Shown here: positions 37,201-46,809 of the stretch, piece by piece
Position numbering within the stretch: position 1 is the stretch's first letter
Layout: every line of letters begins with the position of its first letter
Origin: Candidatus Rifleibacteriota bacterium
Lineage (GTDB): Bacteria; Muiribacteriota; Ozemobacteria; Ozemobacterales; Ozemobacteraceae
Assembly (NCBI GenBank): GCA_015233565.1
Contig: JADFXM010000028.1
Coordinates: forward strand, 28,910-92,909
Reading direction: 5' to 3'
Length of the DNA stretch: 64,000 nt
Notes under the pieces: model-generated
Told to the model about the DNA's origin: nothing
The model's input: the letters and a program-made list of their open reading frames with translations, nothing else
The model's database searches: none
Made by a program: the position numbers and the translations under genes

Positions 37201-37575
37201 ATGGTACAAACAGATAATATACATCAGTTGGTCTGCATTAGCTGCCCCATGGGATGTCGTTTGACTCTTGTAAAAGATGAAAAAAGCCCTCAAGGATACA
37301 AAATAGATGGGAATACCTGCAAACGTGGGGTTGAATACGCAATAAAAGAAGTTACTGACCCAACCCGAATGGTCACTTCGACTGTTAAAATAACCGGTGC
37401 CTTACTTCCACGTTTGCCCGTTCGTACCGATAAACCCATTCCCAAGGCAAAAATTATGGAATGCATGAAAATTATCAACAGCCTGGAAGTAAACAGTCCT
37501 GTAAAAATGGGGAAAATTCTTGTAAAAGATCTGTTTGGAACCGGCTCCAACATTATCGCCACGCGAAGCCTTTAA
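37201..37575 (+). CDS. DUF1667 protein, small subunit of the glycerol-3-P dehydrogenase complex
   Basis: 124 residues from ATG 37201 with GCAGGAGG nine bases upstream, two bases after the stop of the previous gene. Cysteines 12, 15, 19 (VCISCPMGC) and 40 (GNTCKRG) form a likely zinc or iron-sulfur site, followed by the conserved TDPTRMVTSTV. DUF1667 (TM1434-like) always travels with the two flavoproteins upstream. Exact role in electron transfer is unknown. Confidence 0.88.
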   Translation: MVQTDNIHQLVCISCPMGCRLTLVKDEKSPQGYKIDGNTCKRGVEYAIKEVTDPTRMVTSTVKITGALLPRLPVRTDKPIPKAKIMECMKIINSLEVNSPVKMGKILVKDLFGTGSNIIATRSL

Positions 37576-37787
37576 GAAGGTCTGAAATTTTTGTTCCAAA
37601 TGGAAGTGAAAAATATCCGAATCGTTTGTTTATGATCTTTTCAAGTGTGGTCTTTTCAGGAATTATCAAAAAAAATTCACAGCCTCTGAGACTGATTTTA
37701 GAAAAATTTGGAGGCCCTTCTTCAACAAGAAGAAAAACAGAAAAGGAACGATTCATTTTGAAATAGACGTCCATATAAGGAGTTCAA

Positions 37788-39962
37788 ATGCGCTTTTCAG
37801 TCCTACTGGGATTGTTTTTAACTTTTTCTACTGCGAGCTTTGCTGGCTCGGCTCCCATTCTCCTTTCGCAAGGAGGAACAGAAATCTCTATCGTTCCTTC
37901 TTCGTTAGAGATATGGTACAAAGGGCCAAAAGGTTCATCGAGGCTAATTTCCAGCGGTATAGATGCAGACGTCGATTCGGATGTGACAGTTGAACTCAAC
38001 GGCTCGACAAAAGCAATCATAAATCAGGCAAAGCGTGGGAATAAGATCTTAGTTACCTTCGATGGTTCCGAACTGGACTTTGAAATTGAGAGGCAAAAAC
38101 CTGGTAAGCTTAACTGGCCTTCAATTCCTCTGACCGAGACTAGTTTTCTGATTTGGCCGTTTCGTGATGGTCGTTATATTCCGGTTACCGACTCTGGCTG
38201 GATGAAGGATTTCGCTGAGGGGGATGCACATGAACTAGGTTCGGGGCTGCCTCTCTGGGGCTGGACGAACGGGAGTGGAACGGTCGCCTGGGTTACCGAA
38301 ACGCCATACCGAAATAGCATCGCTATGGATAAAATTTCCTTTGGGCTCAAGCAAAATTTTTTATGCCGTAAAGGAGCTGAGTTGCACCGACTTTCGGTAA
38401 AAATTTCCGATCGAATTGAACCTCTTCTTCCCGCTTTTCTCCTCCGTGACCGCCTTCAAAAAGCTGGCTTGTTTAGAACTATGAAAGACAAGTTCGCTGA
38501 TCTTCCAGCCGGTTCTAAGGACCGACTCCTCGGCGCCTTGCACGCTTACCTCTGGGGAAACAAGAAGATATCTGTTCATGACATCAAATCTTTCTCCGCG
38601 CTCGCGCGAAAGATTTCTGATAATTCTGAGTTTAGCCAACATGTATTAGCCCTGATGGACAAGGAAAGTAAAGATTCCGTCGCAGCTTTTACAAAGGACG
38701 AGTATGCGGGGGCCTATGCAAAAACTTGCATCGTGCGTGGCCTTGATGCTGTTCTTTCCAAAATCACCGCTGAGGAGCTTTATTCCAAGTATTCTGATTT
38801 TCTTCAATCGCCCCAAAATTGGGGGGAAGGTTGCTCACCAGGTTGTATCAACGAATTAAAAGCTTTGGGTATCGACCGAGCGAGGCTTACCCTTCCGGGA
38901 ATAGGAACAGGCCCAATTTATCTTGCGACGGCGAAGTTTGCCTCGGACTCCGGTTTCCTTTTCGGAATTTACGATTCCTACAACGGGATTCACCCCAAAT
39001 CGATCTGGGGAACAGATGAGAGCTGGGAAACTTCCCAATTCACTCAGGAACTTTTCGAGACAGGTTCAATCATGAAATCTGATGGAAGCTACTACAAAGG
39101 ATACCATGGCAAGGGCAGAATGTTGAGTCCAATTGCTGCGCAGCCCTTTTTCATACAGCGTGTAAACAAGAATCTTGCCCAAGCTCCACTGTCATTCTAT
39201 TTTATCGACTGCGATGCAGCAGGTGAAATCTATGAGGACTACAACCCTCTCCATCCCTCGACATCAGAGGAAGCAGCTGAAGCCCGAAGGAACCGGCTCT
39301 GTTGGCTGGCGAAAGAGAAGGGACTAATCGTTGGATCAGAAGGCGGAGATGCCCTTATAGCACCCTCAATTTTGGTCTCAGAGGGACTTTTTGGCCCAGT
39401 GTTCAGCTGGGAAGAACCAGATTATAAGAAGAAAACCTCCCCATTTTTTCAAGGTAGCTACTGGCCTCCGGAAGCACCTGATATACAATTCAAGCCGATG
39501 CCACTGAAGCCCTCTTCTATCAGACGCTACTTCGACCCAGCAACTCGTCTCCCACTTTTCGAAGCAGCTTTTCACGACTCACTTGTCATCACGAACCACT
39601 GGGGCGCTGATCCCCTGAAGTTTTCAGATATGGAACGCAGATCCGAACTTTTTCAAATGCTTTATCTTACAGCGCCTCTTTACAACCTTAATAGAGACCG
39701 GATTGCAAAAAATGCGGAAGGAATCTTGGCCAACTATAAATTTTACTCCCCTCTTCACCGGAAATTCGGGGATTCTCGGCTCCTGGCTTTCGACTGCTTT
39801 GATGAAAATCGCTTAATCCAAAGAACGCGATTTGAAGGAGGTCTTGAGCTGATTGCCAATTTCTCGGAAAAAGAGTTTTCCTTCGAAGGTTTAAACATTT
39901 CACCTGCCGAGCTAATAGCCAAGTTGCCGGACGGAAAGATACTTGAATACAAGAAAAAATAG
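37788..39962 (+). CDS. secreted glycoside hydrolase-like protein (GH101/GH129-like TIM barrel suspected)
   Basis: 724 residues with a signal peptide cut after STASFAGS. The middle shows a barrel-type stretch: PLSFYFIDCDAAGEIYEDYN and later KGLIVGSEGGDALIAPS, where the Asp and Glu could be nucleophile and acid. The pattern resembles GH101-like enzymes on O-linked or related glycans, but I could not confirm a family. A short lid sequence LGIDRARLTLPGIGTGPI lies before the barrel strands. G+C content and codon use look higher than the flanking glycerol and pilus genes, suggesting transfer. It ends two bases from the convergent cyclic-nucleotide gene. Confidence 0.55.
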   Translation: MRFSVLLGLFLTFSTASFAGSAPILLSQGGTEISIVPSSLEIWYKGPKGSSRLISSGIDADVDSDVTVELNGSTKAIINQAKRGNKILVTFDGSELDFEIERQKPGKLNWPSIPLTETSFLIWPFRDGRYIPVTDSGWMKDFAEGDAHELGSGLPLWGWTNGSGTVAWVTETPYRNSIAMDKISFGLKQNFLCRKGAELHRLSVKISDRIEPLLPAFLLRDRLQKAGLFRTMKDKFADLPAGSKDRLLGALHAYLWGNKKISVHDIKSFSALARKISDNSEFSQHVLALMDKESKDSVAAFTKDEYAGAYAKTCIVRGLDAVLSKITAEELYSKYSDFLQSPQNWGEGCSPGCINELKALGIDRARLTLPGIGTGPIYLATAKFASDSGFLFGIYDSYNGIHPKSIWGTDESWETSQFTQELFETGSIMKSDGSYYKGYHGKGRMLSPIAAQPFFIQRVNKNLAQAPLSFYFIDCDAAGEIYEDYNPLHPSTSEEAAEARRNRLCWLAKEKGLIVGSEGGDALIAPSILVSEGLFGPVFSWEEPDYKKKTSPFFQGSYWPPEAPDIQFKPMPLKPSSIRRYFDPATRLPLFEAAFHDSLVITNHWGADPLKFSDMERRSELFQMLYLTAPLYNLNRDRIAKNAEGILANYKFYSPLHRKFGDSRLLAFDCFDENRLIQRTRFEGGLELIANFSEKEFSFEGLNISPAELIAKLPDGKILEYKKK

Positions 39963-39964
39963 GA

Positions 39965-40933
39965 TTACAAGTCAGCTCTTACATAGACTTGGTTATACCT
40001 ACGCCTGGATTCATTCTCTTGAAGAAGGCGTCCACTTAGGAGGGCCTGGCTGACTTGCCCCGAGACTCCCTGAAGAAGAGTCAGGTTCGGAAGTTTGAAA
40101 AAGCCCGGTTGGGAATGGGCCAGCAATATCACGCCCGCTGTTTTCTTTTGATCAACAAGCGGAGAAATTAGAATAGAACCACTTTTAAAACCATTCAAAC
40201 AGACTTCGTCAATGGTAGCGGATTCCTTGAAGGGTTCATTTATTAGTAAAGCTTCTCCCAGTTCTTGAAAAAAAAGAGCTGCTGGCGTGTTAATCGTAAG
40301 CGGGAAAAATTCAATGTTTTCAGGAAAAGAAGCTGAACATTCAAAACAATCGATATATTCATTCCACAAAAAGACTCTTCCCTGTTGGGCGTTTAGTGTG
40401 CAAACCATGCGGTCGAGAACCTTTTTTGAAACCTCCGAAGGGTTTCGAGTGGAACTGATAATCCGACCAGTCTCGTAAAGCGTTACTACTTCAAGATTTG
40501 CTGATCTAAGTCGCTCCGAAATGACAGAGAAAAGTGCACCAAGAATTTTAGCCGCAAGATCGGGGTATTTTGCCATTAAATTTAAAAATTCCGGCCTGAG
40601 AATCTTGATCATTTGCAAATTGGTTGAATGAGCAATAGCGGTTGCGGAACGAGGTTCGCCTGTCAGAAGTGCCATTTCCCCGAAAAAAGTTCCGGATGGC
40701 AGTTTTGCAAGGCTTTTTGAACTTCCAGCCTGGTTTTCGACTGGCTTAACTATTTCAACCAACCCTGAAAGGATTATAAACAATGCGTCTCCGGGATCGC
40801 CATCTTTGAAGATAATTGTTTCGATTTTCTCAATACACATTTCAGAACAAATTGGAAGGAGGTTCGTAAGATGTTCTTCGGGAAGGGAAGAAAATATTTG
40901 AATAGATTTAAGGGTTTCAATTGTTATTGACAT
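39965..40933 (-). CDS. cyclic-nucleotide-binding (CAP_ED) and GAF domain protein
   Basis: 322 residues. The N-terminal cNMP domain has IFKDGDPGDALFIILSGLVE and FFGEMALLTGEPRSATAIA, the phosphate-binding cassette (GEMALLTG...RSATA). Residues about 150-310 form a GAF-like sensor domain. There is no DNA-binding or kinase domain, so it reads as a signal-binding adaptor. It lies 10 bp after pilT on the same strand; a role in controlling the pilus motor is a good inference. Ligand (cAMP, cGMP or a dinucleotide) unknown. Confidence 0.8.
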   Translation of the reverse strand: MSITIETLKSIQIFSSLPEEHLTNLLPICSEMCIEKIETIIFKDGDPGDALFIILSGLVEIVKPVENQAGSSKSLAKLPSGTFFGEMALLTGEPRSATAIAHSTNLQMIKILRPEFLNLMAKYPDLAAKILGALFSVISERLRSANLEVVTLYETGRIISSTRNPSEVSKKVLDRMVCTLNAQQGRVFLWNEYIDCFECSASFPENIEFFPLTINTPAALFFQELGEALLINEPFKESATIDEVCLNGFKSGSILISPLVDQKKTAGVILLAHSQPGFFKLPNLTLLQGVSGQVSQALLSGRLLQENESRRRYNQVYVRADL

Positions 40934-40943
40934 TGATTTTCTT

Positions 40944-42002
40944 TCAATAGGCCTTCGGGGTCTGAACAGGGTTGGGAGGATTAGAAAGACGTGCCTGGTA
41001 AATTTCTTGAGTTATGGCGCCCGTCATTCTTAATTGATTGAGGCATTGATCCATGCTCTGCATTCCGAGGGCGGCCCCGGTTTGAATCGCAGTTGGGATT
41101 TGAAATGTTTTTTCATCGCGAATCAGATTTCCAATTCCGGGTGTGACAACCATTATTTCGCGTGCTGCAACACGCCCTTTTCCATCAGCTCTGGGAAGAA
41201 GTATCTGGGACAGGACCCCTTTAAGTGTGGATGCAAGTTGTGCTCTGATCTGATGTTGTTGATACGGGGGGAAAACATCAATTATTCGGTCGATTGTTTT
41301 GGCGGCTGATTGGGTGTGAAGGGTTGAAAGTACAAGGTGTCCTGTTTCAGCTATTGTAATAGCCGCAGCAATTGTTTCCAGGTCACGCATTTCACCAACA
41401 AGTATTACATCTGGACACTGGCGAAGAACGTATTTAAGTGCTGTCTTGAAATCTGATGTGTCCCGCCCGATTTCACGTTGCTGAATCACCGATAAATTGT
41501 GGGTATGCACAAATTCGATCGGGTCTTCAATTGTTATGATATGACAACGTCTGGTTTTGTTGATGTAATTGACCATTGCTGCAAGGGTAGTCGATTTACC
41601 GCTCCCCGTGGGACCTGTTATGCAAACAAGGCCTGAGGGAAAAGAGGCAAATTGAGCTGCAACTGGTGGCAATTGTAGTTCCTCAAGGGTCGGCATTTTG
41701 CTCATTATAGGCCGGAAGGCTGCTCCGACGTGACCTTGTTGTCTGAAAACGTTTACCCGAAATCGACCGGAGTTTGGCAGGGTTATAGATAAATCAAGTT
41801 CATTTCCAGATTCGAACGTCTTTTTTTGCTCTTCAGAAAGAATTGAGTAAATTAAATCCTGGGCACTTTGTGCAACCAGGTTATCAGTTCCTTCAGAGAC
41901 AAGTTGTCCATTTAATCTGAACATAGCAGGTTTGCCTGTCGTGATAATGATATCAGAAGCGCCTTTCATGATTGAAGCATTCAAAATCTCGTGTAATAGC
42001 AC
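40944..42002 (-). CDS. pilT: type IV pilus twitching ATPase PilT
   Basis: 352 residues from GTG 42002 with GGGAGG six bases upstream. Walker A GPTGSGKSTTLAA, Asp box HIITIEDPIEFVH, Walker B ILVGEMRDLETIA and His box LSTLHTQSAAKTIDRI are intact, with the N-terminal PAS-like fold of PilT. It powers pilus retraction at the inner membrane. No other pilus genes are in the window; the next gene is a cNMP/GAF protein, which may link pilus use to a signal. Confidence 0.95.
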   Translation of the reverse strand: MLLHEILNASIMKGASDIIITTGKPAMFRLNGQLVSEGTDNLVAQSAQDLIYSILSEEQKKTFESGNELDLSITLPNSGRFRVNVFRQQGHVGAAFRPIMSKMPTLEELQLPPVAAQFASFPSGLVCITGPTGSGKSTTLAAMVNYINKTRRCHIITIEDPIEFVHTHNLSVIQQREIGRDTSDFKTALKYVLRQCPDVILVGEMRDLETIAAAITIAETGHLVLSTLHTQSAAKTIDRIIDVFPPYQQHQIRAQLASTLKGVLSQILLPRADGKGRVAAREIMVVTPGIGNLIRDEKTFQIPTAIQTGAALGMQSMDQCLNQLRMTGAITQEIYQARLSNPPNPVQTPKAY

Positions 42003-42109
42003 AAAATCCTCCCATCTCAGAAAACCATATTACAACAAAATATCAAAAACGTTTATTGGTGAACCCAGTACAAAGTAACAATTTCATTGGCGAAATTTGA
42101 TAGGACATT

Positions 42110-43684
42110 TTATTCGGAAACAACAACGGGAGCTACTGCCGCACCCTTTTTGATCTGAACCAGGAAAAGCAATGGAACGCTGAAAATGCAAAGAAGGCTG
42201 ATTCCCCAGAAAACATCCGCAAAAGACATCATTCCGGATTGTCGCAATAAATTCATGTAGGACAATCCTTGGGCTTTGTGCAAGGAATCTGCCATAGAGG
42301 TCCCATGAGCCATCATAAGGCCTGTTCCCCGTGCAAGAAAATTTCTGTAAGGAATGCTTACCGAAGTCAAGTTCCCGGATAAGTAAACCTGGTGAAGCTG
42401 AGTCCGACGGGAAAGGAGGGTCGTTATAAGTGCAATCCCGGTACTTCCTCCGTAATTTCTTACAAGATTAAGGAGACCGGAAGCATAACCGATTTTGTCT
42501 GGAGGAACATTTTGAAATGCCATGACATTAATGGGAACGAAAAGAAAAGCCAATCCGAAGCATTGTACAACTCTTGCCAACATGCAAGTTTTGTAATCAA
42601 CCTGCAAATTAAATTGTGCCATCCAATATAGTCCCAGGAAACAGAAAAAATAACCAAAAGCAATCATAAATCGATTGTCCAGTTTCTTCATAAGGAGTGC
42701 AACAATTGGCATCATCACGAGGATTATCATCCCTCCCGGGCTCAAAACCCATCCGCTTTGAATGGCCGAATATCCTAACAAAGTCTGTAAAAAGATTGGG
42801 AGCAAGGAAAGGCTTCCGTAAAGTGCAAAACCTAACACGTAGAGAAACAGCATGCTTACGGAAAAATTACGATCTTTCATTAGTCGTAAATCAAGGACTG
42901 GATTTTCCAAGCGAAGTTCGTGGAAGATTACAACAATCAAAGCAATAATTCCTACCGCCATGGAAACAATAATAAGATTGGACGCGAACCAGTCGTGGCG
43001 TTGTCCTTCATCGAGAGCATATTCAAGAGAGGCAAGGCCCAGTGCAAGCATCCCAATACCGAGATAATCAACTTTAAATCCCTTGGACAGATCAAATCGC
43101 TTAAAACTCGGGGGGTCATGAACTAAAATTGAAATCAAAATCAGTGAAAGTATTCCAGGTGGTACATTGATAAAAAAAATCCAGTGCCAGCTGTAATTTT
43201 CAGTTATCCAACCGCCCAACACTGGTCCGATGATTGGTGCAAAGACAGTCGCAATCCCCATCATTGCCATTGCCATTCCTCTTTTTTCGTGAGGAAAAGA
43301 CTCTACGAGAATGGCTTGGGAAGTTGGTTGCAAAATCCCCCCTCCGAATCCTTGAAAAATACGGAAAATTATCAGCCAATTTAGAGATGGTGCCATTCCA
43401 CACAAAACGCTTGAAATAGTAAAACATAAAATTCCTGCCATATAGAAGCGTTTTCTTCCGAAAATCCCTGAAAAATAGCCTCCTAGCGGAAGAACAATGG
43501 CGTTAGCAACAAGAAAGGATGTGAGAACCCAGGTTGATTCATCAATACTAGCAGAAAGATTTCCGGCAATATAGGGAAGAGAAACGTTCGCAACGCTCGT
43601 GTCCAATACGACCATAAATACGGCAATTCCAACCGCAAAAGCAATCGGCCAAGGATTCCCGGATTTTAAAGGCTGGGAATCCAT
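42110..43684 (-). CDS. DHA2-family MFS multidrug exporter (EmrB/QacA-like)
   Basis: 524 residues with 14 predicted membrane segments. Motif D1 LDTSVANVSLPYIAGNL, motif A-like GGYFSGIFGRKRFYMAG and motif C-like IGPVLGGWITENYSWHWIFFIN mark a proton-driven DHA2 exporter. It pairs with the adaptor upstream (the start overlaps its stop by ATGA) and the TolC-type channel, forming an EmrAB-TolC-like pump that spans both membranes. Substrates cannot be told from sequence. Confidence 0.92.
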   Translation of the reverse strand: MDSQPLKSGNPWPIAFAVGIAVFMVVLDTSVANVSLPYIAGNLSASIDESTWVLTSFLVANAIVLPLGGYFSGIFGRKRFYMAGILCFTISSVLCGMAPSLNWLIIFRIFQGFGGGILQPTSQAILVESFPHEKRGMAMAMMGIATVFAPIIGPVLGGWITENYSWHWIFFINVPPGILSLILISILVHDPPSFKRFDLSKGFKVDYLGIGMLALGLASLEYALDEGQRHDWFASNLIIVSMAVGIIALIVVIFHELRLENPVLDLRLMKDRNFSVSMLFLYVLGFALYGSLSLLPIFLQTLLGYSAIQSGWVLSPGGMIILVMMPIVALLMKKLDNRFMIAFGYFFCFLGLYWMAQFNLQVDYKTCMLARVVQCFGLAFLFVPINVMAFQNVPPDKIGYASGLLNLVRNYGGSTGIALITTLLSRRTQLHQVYLSGNLTSVSIPYRNFLARGTGLMMAHGTSMADSLHKAQGLSYMNLLRQSGMMSFADVFWGISLLCIFSVPLLFLVQIKKGAAVAPVVVSE

Positions 43685-45021
43685 CAGGAATGCGTTTTAC
43701 TATCTGAGACGAAAATGGTGGTATCTACGTTCATTCCCGGACGTAGAACCTCTTTCTGAATTTCAGCCGGATCCAGAATAATTTTTACTGGAATACGCTG
43801 AACCACTTTTACGAAATTTCCTATGGCATTTTCAGGGGGAAGAAGGCTCATTCTGGCTCCGGTTGCTCCTGAAATTGAATCGACCTTGCCATGAAGAGTC
43901 GTTCCGCTTAAGTCAACGTAAACCTCAGCTAGTTGGCCTGGACGAACATCACGGAGTTGGGTTTCTTTAAAGTTTGCTGTGACCCAAACATGATTGGGGG
44001 AAACTAATACCATAAGGCCCTGTCCAGGTTGGATGTTCTGGCCGACTTCAACTGTTCTTGCGGTGACATAGCCATCGACAGGTGCTTTAATTGTTGTATA
44101 ACTTAATTGAAGTAAAAGAGCGTCAAGATTAACTTTGGCCTGCTCAATTTCAGCTTTTGCCTGTTCCACTTCAGCTTTGGCTTGCTCAATTCCAACTTTT
44201 GCCTGGTCAACGTCAGCTTTTGCTTGTTCAACTTCAGCTTTCGCTTGTTCAACTTCGGCTTCCGCTTGAGATATTTTTGCTTGCTGTGAATTTATACCGC
44301 TACCGCGAATTTCAGCTTCTTGTTTTGCACTCGCCAAACGACGCTGGGCAGCTTTCAGATCACTTTCAGCAACTTCAGCAGCAGTCTCATATGAGTCTAA
44401 TTGCTGCTTGGAAATTTCCTGACGGTCTGCCAAAGGTTTCATTCGACTCAAATCGCTTTTCGCTTTTTCATATACTGCTTTGCGGGATTCGACATTCGCT
44501 TCAGCAACTTTTAAATCTGAGCTTTTGGCCTGTTGGAAAGAAACTTTACTCTTGGTTAATTCTGATGTGGCCCCTTCCAATTGAGCTTGAAACTTTGCCT
44601 GTGTAAATTTGGCCCGACTAAGCGAGGCTATTGCCCGGGATAAAACCGTCTCAGCTTTGTCAGGGGCTATTTTAACTTTATTAAAAACAGCGAAAACCTG
44701 GTCAAGAGATGCACTGGCTTGATTTACCTTTGCCTGGAGATCTCGGGGATCTATCTGAACTAATGTGTCACCAGCTTGAACTGATTGATTATCAACAATA
44801 AAAACCTTTTCGACACTTCCGTATACTTTTGCTGAAATAGTCACCAAATGCCCGTCAATCTGAGCATCGTCAGTCGTGATTCGATCCCGGTAATAGTTAT
44901 AAAGACCATAGCCGATTAAAGTTGAAAATACAATTAGGAAAATTGCCGCAAGGGCAAATCCCTTATTTCGAGGTTTCTGTTTTACGACCGAAGAATTCGT
45001 CGCGGCGGGTTTTTCCGTCAT
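43684..45021 (-). CDS. HlyD/EmrA-type periplasmic adaptor with heptad-repeat hairpin
   Basis: 445 residues from ATG 45021 with AAGGGAG six bases upstream; the start lies inside the end of the TolC gene. One N-terminal membrane segment (FALAAIFLIVFSTLIGYGLY), then lipoyl/barrel strands (DGHLVTISAKVYGSVEKV; later TIKAPVDGYVTARTVEVGQN). The alpha hairpin is extended by a near-perfect seven-residue repeat EQAKAEV, encoded by 21-bp units. It connects the MFS pump with the outer-membrane channel. Confidence 0.9.
   Translation of the reverse strand: MTEKPAATNSSVVKQKPRNKGFALAAIFLIVFSTLIGYGLYNYYRDRITTDDAQIDGHLVTISAKVYGSVEKVFIVDNQSVQAGDTLVQIDPRDLQAKVNQASASLDQVFAVFNKVKIAPDKAETVLSRAIASLSRAKFTQAKFQAQLEGATSELTKSKVSFQQAKSSDLKVAEANVESRKAVYEKAKSDLSRMKPLADRQEISKQQLDSYETAAEVAESDLKAAQRRLASAKQEAEIRGSGINSQQAKISQAEAEVEQAKAEVEQAKADVDQAKVGIEQAKAEVEQAKAEIEQAKVNLDALLLQLSYTTIKAPVDGYVTARTVEVGQNIQPGQGLMVLVSPNHVWVTANFKETQLRDVRPGQLAEVYVDLSGTTLHGKVDSISGATGARMSLLPPENAIGNFVKVVQRIPVKIILDPAEIQKEVLRPGMNVDTTIFVSDSKTHS
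44131..44270 (-). repeat. 21-bp tandem repeat coding for an EQAKAEV heptad array
   Basis: Between six and seven imperfect 21-base units lie head to tail inside the adaptor gene and encode one coiled-coil heptad each. Copy number could vary by slippage without a frameshift. Confidence 0.75.
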
Positions 45022-46384
45022 CTGTGTCTCCCTTGTCAAGAAAAAGCGGTTCAAGCCATCCCAGGGCTTTTGCCAAATTTGCGCGAGCCTGATTCAGATG
45101 AAAAAGAGCATCGATTTTGTTATCAGTAGCACGAGCAAACTCATCTTGTGCATTTACAACATCTATATTACTTGTGATTCCGGCTTCAAAACGGTGTCTA
45201 GCCTGTACTAGTTCGTCGCTGGCCAGTGACACCGCTTCGGAAGCGACTTCCACTTCCGATTGTGAAGTTTCAATTTCCGTTTCGGCAACCTGGATTTCAA
45301 AACAAACCTGTGCTTTAAGGTCCCTTTTTTCTTCACGAATTTGATTCAAGTCTATTGAAGTTTTCTTTACCTCGGCAGAAATTCGCCCACCATTGAAGAC
45401 GGGCATTTGTAGGCCCAAAGAAATTTCCCCTACGGGAACAAATGCCTGATGAAATAGTCCCGTGGAAATATAGGACCCGGCAAGAACCAAAGAGGGAAGC
45501 CGTTGACTTTGGGCTGATTTTTTCGCCCTTAAAGTGGCTTTTTCCTGGAAATCCAGTGAGGAAAGCTCAGGGCGTTGCTTAAAGCTGAATTCGCAGGCAT
45601 TATGAAAATTAAATTGTGGAAGATCAGGTGTTGAAAGAGGGTCTGTAAGTTCTAACTTGGTAGAAGGTTCCAGATTAAGAAGTTTGACCAGCCCAAATAT
45701 TGCGATTTGAAGTTGTGCTTGAGATCTAATAAGCCGTTGTCGCTCATTTCTGAGTTGTACACCAGCTCGAAGCGTGTCAATTTTCGTTCCAACATTATTT
45801 TTCTGTTGGTCGCTGGCAATCTTTTCAAGAGTTTCCGCCAATTCAACGCGACTTTGAGCAGCTTTAACTGATTCGGCGGCCCTCTGCGCTCCTAAATATT
45901 GTCCTACTACAAGGGCGCAAATTGACTCACGGGCCATTCTGGCTTTTGCTTTAGCGGAATTTTCAATGTGTTCTGTCGCTTTCCAACGATTCCATAAGGT
46001 TAAATCAAAAAGAGGAACATTCGCTGAAACGCCTAATCTTCCCCAAGTATAAGGACCTACAATGTACGCTCCATTTTCTCCTGGAGTTCCTAAAAAAGTA
46101 TCGTAATTTAATTTTTCCCGTTGCTGGAAAACATTGGCATTCAACGAGGGTTTAAGAGCTGATTTAGCGATTTTCCTGTCAGCCTGGGTTTTTGCTATTC
46201 CCAGAATTGATTCGTGAATTGAGGGACTTTGTTCAAGTGCTATTTTTAGCGCGTCAGTTAAAGAAAGCGCCATGGAAGCTGGTTCCACATCATCAGCAAA
46301 AAGTATGGGTCCTGTAAAAACAAAAAAAAACAAACAAATCGTAATCCATTTGGAGTACAGGGAAAAATTAAAATTAGGGTTCAT
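44963..46384 (-). CDS. TolC-family outer-membrane efflux protein
   Basis: 473 residues from the ATG at 46384 (AGGGA 12 bases upstream; a TTG 33 bases further up is weaker). Signal peptide to about residue 29 (FTGPILFADD). Two OEP repeats with the long-helix patterns of TolC channels (LSLTDALKIALEQSPSI; RHRFEAGITSNIDVVNAQDE) are visible. First gene of the three-gene pump operon; overlaps the adaptor start. The upstream region holds an inverted repeat that may be an operator. Confidence 0.9.
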   Translation of the reverse strand: MNPNFNFSLYSKWITICLFFFVFTGPILFADDVEPASMALSLTDALKIALEQSPSIHESILGIAKTQADRKIAKSALKPSLNANVFQQREKLNYDTFLGTPGENGAYIVGPYTWGRLGVSANVPLFDLTLWNRWKATEHIENSAKAKARMARESICALVVGQYLGAQRAAESVKAAQSRVELAETLEKIASDQQKNNVGTKIDTLRAGVQLRNERQRLIRSQAQLQIAIFGLVKLLNLEPSTKLELTDPLSTPDLPQFNFHNACEFSFKQRPELSSLDFQEKATLRAKKSAQSQRLPSLVLAGSYISTGLFHQAFVPVGEISLGLQMPVFNGGRISAEVKKTSIDLNQIREEKRDLKAQVCFEIQVAETEIETSQSEVEVASEAVSLASDELVQARHRFEAGITSNIDVVNAQDEFARATDNKIDALFHLNQARANLAKALGWLEPLFLDKGDTDDGKTRRDEFFGRKTETSK

Positions 46385-46809
46385 TTTTTGGGATTTCCCT
46401 AGCAATTTGGGTTTCAAAAAATTGATTATGTAAACTTAAAAGACATTCGGCTTTTACCGGCGTGATTTTACTTGAATTGTAATAACGTGTCAAGAGGAAA
46501 TTTCATTGTTTTCCATTAAAGACTTTTACTACAGTGGCTTGGAGACTTCTTTGCAGTTCTTTACATTTTTGGTGACCGTACATTTTAAGAAAGTTTTTAT
46601 AAAAAAATTATGCAGATTAAAAAAAAGTGAGATATTTCTAACAAACTTGACAGGAATATGTTAGAAAACCTTCTTGTAATGCAGGAAATTATGTCTTTTT
46701 GTGTCTTTTCCTTATTGTTTAGTTCTATTTGCGCATTTTGTAGTTTCCAATTATAATAGAGTTAATTGGTAAGGAATCATTCCGGGATTTTAAAAGGAGG
46801 ATCACAGTG
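46385..46809. other. divergent promoter region between the efflux operon and a surface protein
   Basis: About 425 bp, very A/T-rich. Contains one inverted repeat (listed) and no gene. Confidence 0.5.
46636..46666. promoter_or_regulatory. 8-bp inverted repeat, possible operator
   Basis: TTCTAACA and TGTTAGAA are separated by 15 bases in the divergent region. A repressor of the efflux operon or of the surface protein could bind here; no regulator gene is next to it. Confidence 0.35.
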
